Part shown: positions 7,569-14,234 of the stretch, in pieces | Position numbering within the stretch: position 1 is the first letter of the stretch | Layout of the letters: every line of letters begins with the position of its first letter | Assembly: GCA_002355495.1 (NCBI GenBank) | Contig: AP017424.1 | Coordinates: 5,769,501-5,833,500, forward strand | Length of the DNA: 64,000 nucleotides | Source: Streptomyces laurentii | Lineage (GTDB): Bacteria > Actinomycetota > Actinomycetes > Streptomycetales > Streptomycetaceae | Reading direction: 5' to 3' | Program-made: the position numbers and the translations under genes | Notes under the pieces: model-generated | Databases searched by the model: none | What the model saw: the letters and a program-made list of their open reading frames with translations, nothing else | Told to the model about the DNA's origin: nothing

Positions 7569-9374
7569 GTGGACCGCACCAGACCCTTCACCCTCGCGTT
7601 GGCGGGCCTTCTGGCCGCCGGCGGACTCGTGGCGCTCACCCCCGCGGCCCACGCCGCCGACACCGAACTCGCCCGCAACGGCGGCTTCGAGTCCGGTCTG
7701 GACGGCTGGAGCTGTACGGCGGGCAGCGGCGCCGCCGTCACCTCCCCCGTGCGCAGCGGCACCAAGGCCCTGCAAGCGACCCCAGCCGGCGGCGACAACG
7801 CCCGCTGTTCCCAGACCGTGGCCGTACGGCCCGACTCCACGTACACGCTGAGCGGCTGGGTGCGCGGCGGCTACGTCTACCTCGGCGCGTCCGGCACCGG
7901 CACGACCGACGTCTCCACCTGGACCCAGTCCGCCCCCGACTGGCAGCGGCTCGGCACCACCTTCACCACCGGGTCCGGCACCACCTCGGTGACGATCTAC
8001 ACCCACGGCTGGTACGGCACCGGCGCCTACCAGGCCGACGACCTGTCCCTGCTCGGCCCCGGCGGCGACCCCGGCCGGCCGCCCGCGACCCCCACGGGCC
8101 TCACCGCCGGCTCCGCGACCGCCACCACGATCGGACTCAGCTGGCCCGCCGTGCCCGGCGCCACCTCGTACCGCGTCCAGCAGGGCTCCGCCGTCGTCGC
8201 GACCGTCACCGGCACCTCGTACACCGCCACCGGCCTCACCCCCGGCACCGCCTACACCTTCCGGGTCACGGCCGCCAACGACGCGGGCGAATCCGCCCCC
8301 TCCGCCCCCGTCACCGCCAGCACCACCTCCTCGGGCGGCGGCAACCCCGGCGGCCAGCTGCCCGCGCACGCCCTCGTCGGCTACCTCCACTCCAGCTTCG
8401 CCAACGGCTCCGGCTACACCCGCATGGCCGACGTCCCCGACTCCTGGGACGTCATCGACCTGGCCTTCGGCGAACCCACCTCGGTGACCTCCGGCGACAT
8501 CCGCTTCAGCCTGTGCCCGGCGACGGAATGCCCGAACGTCGAGTCACCCGCCGAGTTCAAGGCCGCCATCAAGGCCAAGCAGGCCGCCGGCAAGAAGGTC
8601 CTCATCTCCATCGGCGGCCAGAACGGACAGGTCCAGCTGACCACGGCCGCCGCCCGCGACACCTTCGTCTCCTCCGTCTCGAAGATCATCGACGAGTACG
8701 GCCTCGACGGCCTCGACATCGACTTCGAAGGCCACTCGCTCTCGCTCCAGACCGGCGACACCGACTTCCGCAACCCCACCACCCCGGTCGTCGTCAACCT
8801 CATCCAAGCCGTGAAGACCCTCAAGGCGAAGTACGGCTCCGGCTTCGTCCTCACCATGGCGCCGGAGACCTTCTTCGTCCAGCTCGGCTACCAGTACTAC
8901 GGCTCCGGCCCCTGGGGCGGCCAGGACCCGCGCGCCGGCGCCTACCTCCCGGTCATCCACGCCCTGCGCGACGACCTCACCCTGCTCCACGTCCAGGACT
9001 ACAACTCGGGCTCGATCATGGGCCTCGACAACCAGTACCACTCCATGGGCGGCGCCGACTTCCACATCGCCATGACCGACATGCTGCTCACCGGCTTCCC
9101 GGTCGCCGGCAACGCGGACCGCTTCTTCCCGCCCCTGCGCCCCGACCAGGTCGCCATCGGCCTCCCCGCCTCCACCCAGGCGGGCAACGGCCACACCGCC
9201 CCGGCCGAGGTGACCAAGACCCTGAACTGCCTCACGAAGAAGACCGACTGCGGCACCTACCAGACCCACGGCACCTGGCCCGCCCTGCGCGGCCTGATGA
9301 CCTGGTCGATCAACTGGGACCGCTACAACCAGTGGGCGTTCAGCCGCAACTTCGACGCGTACCCGTGGAGCTGA
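7569..9374 (+). CDS. Secreted GH18 chitinase with carbohydrate-binding and fibronectin III domains
   Basis: Extracellular chitinase, 601 residues. I chose the GTG at 7569 because GGAGG (7559-7563) sits 5 bases upstream and the protein then begins with a clean Sec signal (cleavage after about A29, TPAAHA|A). Domain order: CBM4/9-like carbohydrate-binding module (about 33-165), fibronectin type III (about 173-258) and a GH18 catalytic barrel (about 270-600). The active-site motif GLDGLDIDFE places the catalytic acid at E387. GH18 enzymes cleave chitin beta-1,4 links with retention of configuration. Promoter repeats upstream imply induction by chitin or N-acetylglucosamine through DasR or the chitin response. 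Two Cys pairs (C610-region residues near TKTLNCLTKKTDC and the N-terminal module) may form disulfides. Confidence 0.93.
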   Translation: MDRTRPFTLALAGLLAAGGLVALTPAAHAADTELARNGGFESGLDGWSCTAGSGAAVTSPVRSGTKALQATPAGGDNARCSQTVAVRPDSTYTLSGWVRGGYVYLGASGTGTTDVSTWTQSAPDWQRLGTTFTTGSGTTSVTIYTHGWYGTGAYQADDLSLLGPGGDPGRPPATPTGLTAGSATATTIGLSWPAVPGATSYRVQQGSAVVATVTGTSYTATGLTPGTAYTFRVTAANDAGESAPSAPVTASTTSSGGGNPGGQLPAHALVGYLHSSFANGSGYTRMADVPDSWDVIDLAFGEPTSVTSGDIRFSLCPATECPNVESPAEFKAAIKAKQAAGKKVLISIGGQNGQVQLTTAAARDTFVSSVSKIIDEYGLDGLDIDFEGHSLSLQTGDTDFRNPTTPVVVNLIQAVKTLKAKYGSGFVLTMAPETFFVQLGYQYYGSGPWGGQDPRAGAYLPVIHALRDDLTLLHVQDYNSGSIMGLDNQYHSMGGADFHIAMTDMLLTGFPVAGNADRFFPPLRPDQVAIGLPASTQAGNGHTAPAEVTKTLNCLTKKTDCGTYQTHGTWPALRGLMTWSINWDRYNQWAFSRNFDAYPWS

Positions 9375-9402
9375 GGCTTCGGCCGCTCCGCTGACGGCCG
9401 GG

Positions 9403-9429
9403 CAGCCCCTCCCCGCGGATCAGGGGCTG
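9403..9429. terminator. Hairpin between convergent genes
   Basis: CAGCCCCT (9403-9410) pairs with AGGGGCTG (9422-9429) around an 11-nt loop. It lies where the chitinase gene and the convergent SnoaL-like gene end, and it overlaps the latter's stop. There is no T tract, as is common in Streptomyces. Confidence 0.5.
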
Positions 9430-9863
9430 TCCGGCAGGACGCCGAGCTGCTGGAGCACCGACGCGCGGTCGTACACGTCCGTGCCGCGGGCGATCCGGCC
9501 GTCCTCGGCGAACTCGACCAGACACATCAGGGACAGCGAGAACGCCTTCCCCCGGCTGGACTCCGGAAGACAGGCGAACGGCTCGCGGACCGTCGCGTCG
9601 TACCGCAGCTGGGCCACCGCGTGCGCCGGGCCGATCAGCAGGTCGTGGCAGGTGACACGGATGTCCGCGAGGACTTCCTCGGTGGCGCGGAAGGACGCGT
9701 ACAGCTCCTGGTGGCCGCGGTACGTGCGGTCGAAGGCCTTGTCCACGAGGACGGCGTCCTCGGTATAGAACGCCAGGGAATCGGTGCTGAGGGTGGGGGT
9801 GTTCCACACCGCGACCCAGCGCTCCATGAAGGACTTCCGCTCGTCCTCGTCGAAGGGCGGCAT
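9420..9863 (-). CDS. SnoaL-like / NTF2-fold protein
   Basis: 147 residues of the cone-shaped NTF2-like fold, seen in SnoaL polyketide cyclases, ester cyclases and limonene-epoxide-hydrolase relatives. Supporting segments are RWVAVWNTPTLSTDSLAFYTEDAVLVDKAF near the start (not all contiguous in function), YRGHQELYASF, and a C-terminal LVEFAEDGRIARGTDVYDRASVLQQLG. The start is the ATG at 9863 with AAAGGA 11 bases before it. It lies directly downstream of a FAD monooxygenase on the same strand, so the pair may act in sequence on one small molecule. The substrate is unknown; an ester cyclase or a non-enzymatic binder are both possible. Confidence 0.75.
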   Translation of the reverse strand: MPPFDEDERKSFMERWVAVWNTPTLSTDSLAFYTEDAVLVDKAFDRTYRGHQELYASFRATEEVLADIRVTCHDLLIGPAHAVAQLRYDATVREPFACLPESSRGKAFSLSLMCLVEFAEDGRIARGTDVYDRASVLQQLGVLPDSP

Positions 9864-9920
9864 GGGACATCGATCCTTTCCGTGACGTGAGCTGTGCGAG
9901 CGGTGCGGGGTGTATGCGGG

Positions 9921-9949
9921 GTGCGCGCGTGGTGCGCGCGTGGTGCGCG
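9921..9949. repeat. Short tandem repeat GTGCGCGCGTG
   Basis: Two and a half tandem units of GTGCGCGCGTG lie just downstream of the monooxygenase stop, in the 88-bp gap before the SnoaL-like gene. There is no coding potential. Confidence 0.6.
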
Positions 9950-9951
9950 TC

Positions 9952-11319
9952 TTACGAACGGTGCGGCCGCCGCGGCCGGCGCGCCCCGTGCCGGAGTACG
10001 GAGGCCATGACGCGCGGGCCGGCCAGTCGGGCCGGAGAACCGGACAGGCTGACGGCGTTCCAGACACCGGCGGCGACGGCGGGGTCGACGGCCGCGGCCC
10101 GCATGGTGGCCTGGAACGCCTGTCCCAAGACGCCGGTGAGGAAGGGACGGGTCCCCGGCACGTACGGCAGGGACCGGTCGGCCAGGTTGGAGAACAGCCA
10201 CGAGAGGTACGAGGCCTTGGCCGCCGCACGGTAGAAACGCCGGGGGAGGCCGTCGGTGCCGGCGGCCAGACAGTCCCGCAGTGCCGCCGCCTCCAGGGCG
10301 GCGACCGTCATGCCCGCCCCGTAGATCGGGTTGAGACTGCACACCGCGTCGCCGATGGAGACCAGGCCGTCGGGAAGGCGGCGGAGCCGGTGGAAGTTCC
10401 GGCGCACCGACGCCGGGTACGCGAAGGCCGCGACCTCCGTGAGCGGCTCGGCGTGCCGGAGGGTGTCCCGCAGGGCGGCGGGCAGGAGTTCCGCCGCGAA
10501 ACGGTGGAACTCCTCGGGCGCGTGCGGCGGGTGGTTCGCCTTGCCGAATCCGTACTGGGACAGCACCCAGGTGTCGTGCTCCTGCCGGGTGAGCACCAGC
10601 CCGCGCGGACGGGCGGGCGTCGCGCCGATCAGTACGCCCTTGTCCCCGCCGGCCGCGCCGGGGGCGATCCGGTAGCGGCGGCTGGCGTAGCCGACGCCGA
10701 CGTGGAGGCGGTCCTCGGCGGGCTTCTCGTACCCCAGGGACGCGAGCCAGGCCGCGCCGCGGCCCGCACGACCCATGGCGTCCACGACGAGATCCGCCTC
10801 CAGCACCTCGGCGGAGCCCGCCGGGCCGGGGCGGGCCAGCCGGACCCCGCTCACCGTCGTCGCGTTCCGGGTGACGGGGGCGACGGCCTCCATGCCCGGC
10901 CGGAAGCCGATGTGAGGCACCGCGCCGACCCTGGCGCGCAGCCGGTCCTCCAGGAAGGGACGGCTCGCCTGGAGGACCTCGCCGAGCGGCACCCGGAGCA
11001 GGCGGGAACCGAAGAACACGATGTCGAGCTCGGTCAGCGCGTTGACGACGGTGGCGCCGTCGGCCGCCAGTTCCGCGACGATCCCCGGGAAGAACTCCTC
11101 CAGCGTGCTCGCGCCCCGGGACGTCAGCGAGTGCACGTGCGCGCCCTGCGGGACGCCCCGCCGGGTCGCACCGTCCTCGGGGAAGACGTCCCTCTCGACG
11201 ACGGTGACGCGGGTGTAGAAGTCGGCGAGGACGCGGGCGGCGCACAGGCCGCTGATGCCCGAGCCGAGGACGACGGCGTGGCCGGTGTCCGCTCCTGTGC
11301 TGCCGGGTGCCGGATTCAC
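9952..11319 (-). CDS. FAD-dependent monooxygenase (squalene-epoxidase/hydroxylase-like)
   Basis: 455 residues with an N-terminal FAD-binding Rossmann motif VLGSGISGLCAARVLAD (GSGISG 19-24), the ERD acidic end of the second strand (VTVVERDVFP) and a second FAD motif GDAVCSLNPIYGAGMT in the C-terminal half. It belongs to the UbiH/squalene-monooxygenase-like class A flavoproteins. The start is GTG at 11319 with GGAG about 7 bases upstream. The C-terminus is Arg-rich. Together with the SnoaL-like gene it looks like a two-gene tailoring cassette, but no backbone synthase is adjacent. It probably acts on a polycyclic, terpenoid or aromatic compound; the substrate is not deducible. Confidence 0.8.
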   Translation of the reverse strand: MNPAPGSTGADTGHAVVLGSGISGLCAARVLADFYTRVTVVERDVFPEDGATRRGVPQGAHVHSLTSRGASTLEEFFPGIVAELAADGATVVNALTELDIVFFGSRLLRVPLGEVLQASRPFLEDRLRARVGAVPHIGFRPGMEAVAPVTRNATTVSGVRLARPGPAGSAEVLEADLVVDAMGRAGRGAAWLASLGYEKPAEDRLHVGVGYASRRYRIAPGAAGGDKGVLIGATPARPRGLVLTRQEHDTWVLSQYGFGKANHPPHAPEEFHRFAAELLPAALRDTLRHAEPLTEVAAFAYPASVRRNFHRLRRLPDGLVSIGDAVCSLNPIYGAGMTVAALEAAALRDCLAAGTDGLPRRFYRAAAKASYLSWLFSNLADRSLPYVPGTRPFLTGVLGQAFQATMRAAAVDPAVAAGVWNAVSLSGSPARLAGPRVMASVLRHGARRPRRPHRS

Positions 11320-11341
11320 GGGGGTCTCCGATCGGTCGGGG

Positions 11342-11376
11342 CAACGGGTCCAACGGGCCCAACGGGTCGAACCGGT
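11342..11376. repeat. Short tandem repeat of CAACGGGTC-type units
   Basis: CAACGGGTC, CAACGGGCC, CAACGGGTC and a degraded GAACCGGTC follow each other with a 9-10 bp period. They sit in the gap between the monooxygenase start and the PAP2 gene's 3' end. Confidence 0.6.
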
Positions 11377-11409
11377 CCACGAGGTCTAACGGCGCGTCCG
11401 GCCGCGCGG

Positions 11410-12182
11410 TCACGTCTCCGCGCGGTCGGACCCGTGAGGGGCCCGGCCCTTCCGGCCGTCGTACCGCGCCGCGTACACCGGCCAGCGCAGCAGCGGCAGG
11501 CAGAGGGCGAGGGAGGCGAGGACGTCGAGGGGCCAGTGGAAGCCGCGGAGGATCAGGCCCGCGGCCGTGACGGTGGTCAGCAGGACGGCGAGGGGAGGAG
11601 ACGGCGGGAGACCAGGTAGGCGGCGCTCACGTACGCGACCATCGCCGTGGCGGTGTGGCCGGACGGGAAGTAGCCGTGGGCCCAGGGTTCCAGCGGGCCC
11701 GGGCGGGCGGTCCATTCCTTCAGCGGGACGACCAGGAGCGGGACGGCGGCCATCGTGAGGCCCGCGGCGAGGGCGGCGGCCCGGCGGCCGCGCCACGCCG
11801 CGTACGCCATCGCGCAGGCGAGCACGGGGAGGGCGACCGTCATGTTGCCGAGGTCCGAGGCGGCCTCGGACAGGCCGCGCGGGACGGTGTCCACGAGCGC
11901 GCCGGAGAGCCGTTCGTCGAGCCGGGAGAGGGGGCCGTGGACCAGGACCTGCCAGGTGGTGACGGCGAGGACGACCAGCGCCCAGAAGACAGCCGACCGC
12001 CCCGGAACAGGGGGGGTGGTTCCGGGGCGGTCGCCGTGACCGGATCGCCGCTCGCCCCGGGGGGTGTGGGGCGGGCGGGCATCCGATCGGTGAGGAGTTC
12101 CGGAGCCCAGGGCTCCAGCGGTGTGCGCGAAGGCACGGTGTGGGCGGGGCTGGGGAGGCTCCGCCCGGGGTGTTTCTCTCAT
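11410..12182 (-). pseudogene. PAP2-family phosphatase, frameshifted
   Basis: The frame starting at ATG 12182 encodes membrane segments (VFWALVVLAVTTWQVLVHG; LPVLACAMAYAAW; AALAAGLTMAAVPLLVV) and the first two PAP2 motifs, KEWTARPGP and FPSGHTATA. It then runs into a stop near 11577. The neighbouring frame continues with VLLTTVTAAGLILRGFHWPLDV, the third motif with its catalytic His, and ends at 11410. The two halves join if one base is added to the G4 run at 11592-11595 (C4 in the gene). The family dephosphorylates lipid phosphates such as undecaprenyl-PP. Either the gene is newly dead or the assembly lost a base. The start is uncertain; an upstream ATG at 12233 is also in frame. Confidence 0.8.
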
Positions 12183-12332
12183 CTGCAGAAACCGTACGGC
12201 ACGCGATGGGGGGACCGACAGCGGGAAAGACATTCCGCCATCGGCCCCCCACAGCTTCTTCACACGGGCCGGATTCGGTTCACGCGGCTCCACTCTTCGA
12301 GCCGGCGCACGCGATCAGCCGGGCCCGGCTGA

Positions 12333-12381
12333 ACCGTCGGATCGGTCGGATCGGTCGGGTCCGTCAGATCCGTCAGATCCG
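12333..12381. repeat. Short tandem repeat (CGGATCGGT / CCGTCAGAT units)
   Basis: Three CGGATCGGT-like 9-mers are followed by two CCGTCAGAT units. The last unit carries the TGA stop of gabT (12373-12375, read on the minus strand). The repeat thus straddles the 3' end of gabT. Confidence 0.6.
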
Positions 12382-13707
12382 GGCGAGGGCGCCCTCGATG
12401 ATGTCCAGACCCTCGTTGAGCAGGTCCTCGCCGATGACCAGCGGCGGCAGGAAGCGGAGCACGTTGCCGTAGGTGCCGCAGGTCAGGACGAGCAGGCCCT
12501 CGTTGTGGCAGGCCTTGGCCAGCGCGGCGGCCTCGGCGGCGGCCGGCTCCTTGGTGACCGGGTCCTTGACCAGCTCGATGGCGATCATGGCGCCGCGGCC
12601 GCGGATGTCGCCGATGACCGGGAACTTCTCCTGCATCGCGGTCAGGCGGCCCTTCATGACCTCCTCGATCCGCTTCGCCTTGGCGTTGAGGTCGAGCTCC
12701 TTCATGGTCTCGATGGCGCCCAGCGCACCGGCGCACGCGACCGGGTTGCCGCCGTAGGTGCCGCCCAGGCCACCGCCGTGGACGGAGTCCATGATCTCGG
12801 CGCGGCCGGTCACGGCGGCGAGCGGCAGACCGCCCGCGATGCCCTTGGCGGTGGTGATGAGGTCCGGGACGATGCCCTCGTCCTCACAGGCGAACCACTG
12901 GCCGGTCCGGCAGAAGCCGGCCTGGATCTCGTCCGCGACGAAGACGATGCCGTTGTCGTTGGCGAACTTCACGATCGCCGGCAGGAAGCCCTTGGCCGGC
13001 TCGATGAAGCCGCCCTCGCCGAGCACCGGCTCGATGATGATCGCGGCGACGTTGTCGGCGCCGATCTGCTTGGTGATCTGGTCGATGGCCTGGGCGGCGG
13101 CCTCCGGGCCGGCGTTCTCGGCACCGGTCGGCCAGCGGTAGCCGTAGGCCACCGGCACGCGGTAGACCTCGGGCGCGAACGGACCGAAGCCCTGCTTGTA
13201 CGGCATGTTCTTCGCCGTCAGCGCCATCGTGAGGTTCGTACGGCCGTGGTAGCCGTGGTCGAAGACGACGACGGCCTGGCGCTTGGTGTACGAACGGGCG
13301 ATCTTGACCGCGTTCTCGACCGCCTCGGCGCCCGAGTTGAACAGCGCCGACTTCTTGGCGTGGTCGCCCGGCGTCAGCTCGGCCAGCGCCTCGCAGACCG
13401 CGACGTAGCTCTCGTACGGCGTCACCATGAAGCAGGTGTGGGTGAAGTCCTGGAGCTGCGCGGAGGCGCGGCGTACGACGGCCTCGGCGGAGGCGCCGAC
13501 GGAGGTCACGGCGATGCCGGAGCCGAAGTCGATCAGCAGGTTGCCGTCGACGTCCTCGATGATGCCGCCGCCGGCCCGCTTGGTGAACACCGGCAGCGTG
13601 GAGCCCACGCCACCGGCGACCGTGTCGAGGCGGCGGGCCTGAAGCTCCTGCGACTTCGGGCCGGGGATGGCGGTGACGACGCGCCGCTCCTGCGGGACAG
13701 CGTTCAT
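12373..13707 (-). CDS. gabT: 4-aminobutyrate (GABA) aminotransferase
   Basis: PLP enzyme of class III, 444 residues, full length. It transfers the GABA amino group to 2-oxoglutarate, giving succinate semialdehyde. Visible motifs are FNSGAEAVENAVKIAR (phosphate-binding loop, about 123-138), VFDHGYHGRT, FVADEIQAGFCRTG (PLP-ring Asp259) and the Schiff-base Lys in TTAKGIAGGLP (K288). The start is the ATG at 13707 with AGGAG 7 bases upstream; an extension to 13737 is unlikely. A TAGCCT hexamer about 50 bases upstream (13755-13760, minus strand) is a possible -10. The PucR regulator at 16696 and the aldehyde dehydrogenase at 19638 make a GABA catabolic context. Confidence 0.94.
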   Translation of the reverse strand: MNAVPQERRVVTAIPGPKSQELQARRLDTVAGGVGSTLPVFTKRAGGGIIEDVDGNLLIDFGSGIAVTSVGASAEAVVRRASAQLQDFTHTCFMVTPYESYVAVCEALAELTPGDHAKKSALFNSGAEAVENAVKIARSYTKRQAVVVFDHGYHGRTNLTMALTAKNMPYKQGFGPFAPEVYRVPVAYGYRWPTGAENAGPEAAAQAIDQITKQIGADNVAAIIIEPVLGEGGFIEPAKGFLPAIVKFANDNGIVFVADEIQAGFCRTGQWFACEDEGIVPDLITTAKGIAGGLPLAAVTGRAEIMDSVHGGGLGGTYGGNPVACAGALGAIETMKELDLNAKAKRIEEVMKGRLTAMQEKFPVIGDIRGRGAMIAIELVKDPVTKEPAAAEAAALAKACHNEGLLVLTCGTYGNVLRFLPPLVIGEDLLNEGLDIIEGALARI

Positions 13708-13974
13708 GCGGGGCTCCTGGGGGTGTTCTGGACGCACTTGCGGGTTTCCTCCGCAGGCTAGGCGCGGCGGGCGCGGTGCGGCATGCGCCGATCGGGAGTG
13801 GTGGCGGGGGTCGCCTTGTCCGCGGTGGACATGGCGGGGGTGTCGTGGGCCGATGGGGCGGGCGGCCCGGGATCGGCCGTCCGGGTGGGGGAAAGCCTTC
13901 CGGCGCGGCCCGCGACCACTAGATTTGACGCCGGCACAGTTGCGGAGACCTGGCTGGTCAGGGGGCAGGGGTTC

Positions 13975-14234
13975 ATGGAGAGCGACGGCACGTACGAGAC
14001 GAGCGACACCCGGGGGGCGGCCGGACTGCCGCGCCCGTCGGCACCGCCGGTGCCGGACCGGGTGCCCCCCGCTCCGGCCGGCCCACCGGCACAGCCGCCC
14101 ACCCCACCCGTACCGGGGTACGCGCCGGGGGCGGGGCCGGGCAGGTCACTGGCGGGGACGCGGGCAAGACCGCGCCCCCGCCGCCCCGTACACCCCCGCC
14201 CGCCGCCCCGCCCCGGTCCGCCGTCGCCACGTGG
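13975..14234 (+). other. Probable N-terminal extension of the next gene, out of frame
   Basis: The 527-bp gap 13708-14234 has no gene in the annotated frame. From ATG 13975 (AGGGGCAGGGG upstream) a frame reads MESDGTYETSD and then a proline-rich linker that looks genuine, until about 14130. After that it becomes improbable Arg/Pro sequence. The frame of the ATPase at 14235 is open over the whole stretch but has no start codon. Adding one G at the G5 run 14127-14131 would fuse the two into an 86-residue proline-rich N-terminal tail. Confidence 0.5.

Noticed and set aside
11577..11600. Programmed -1 frameshift to make PAP2
   Set aside because: The C4 run is not a canonical slippery heptamer and no downstream stimulator is obvious; a lost base is simpler.
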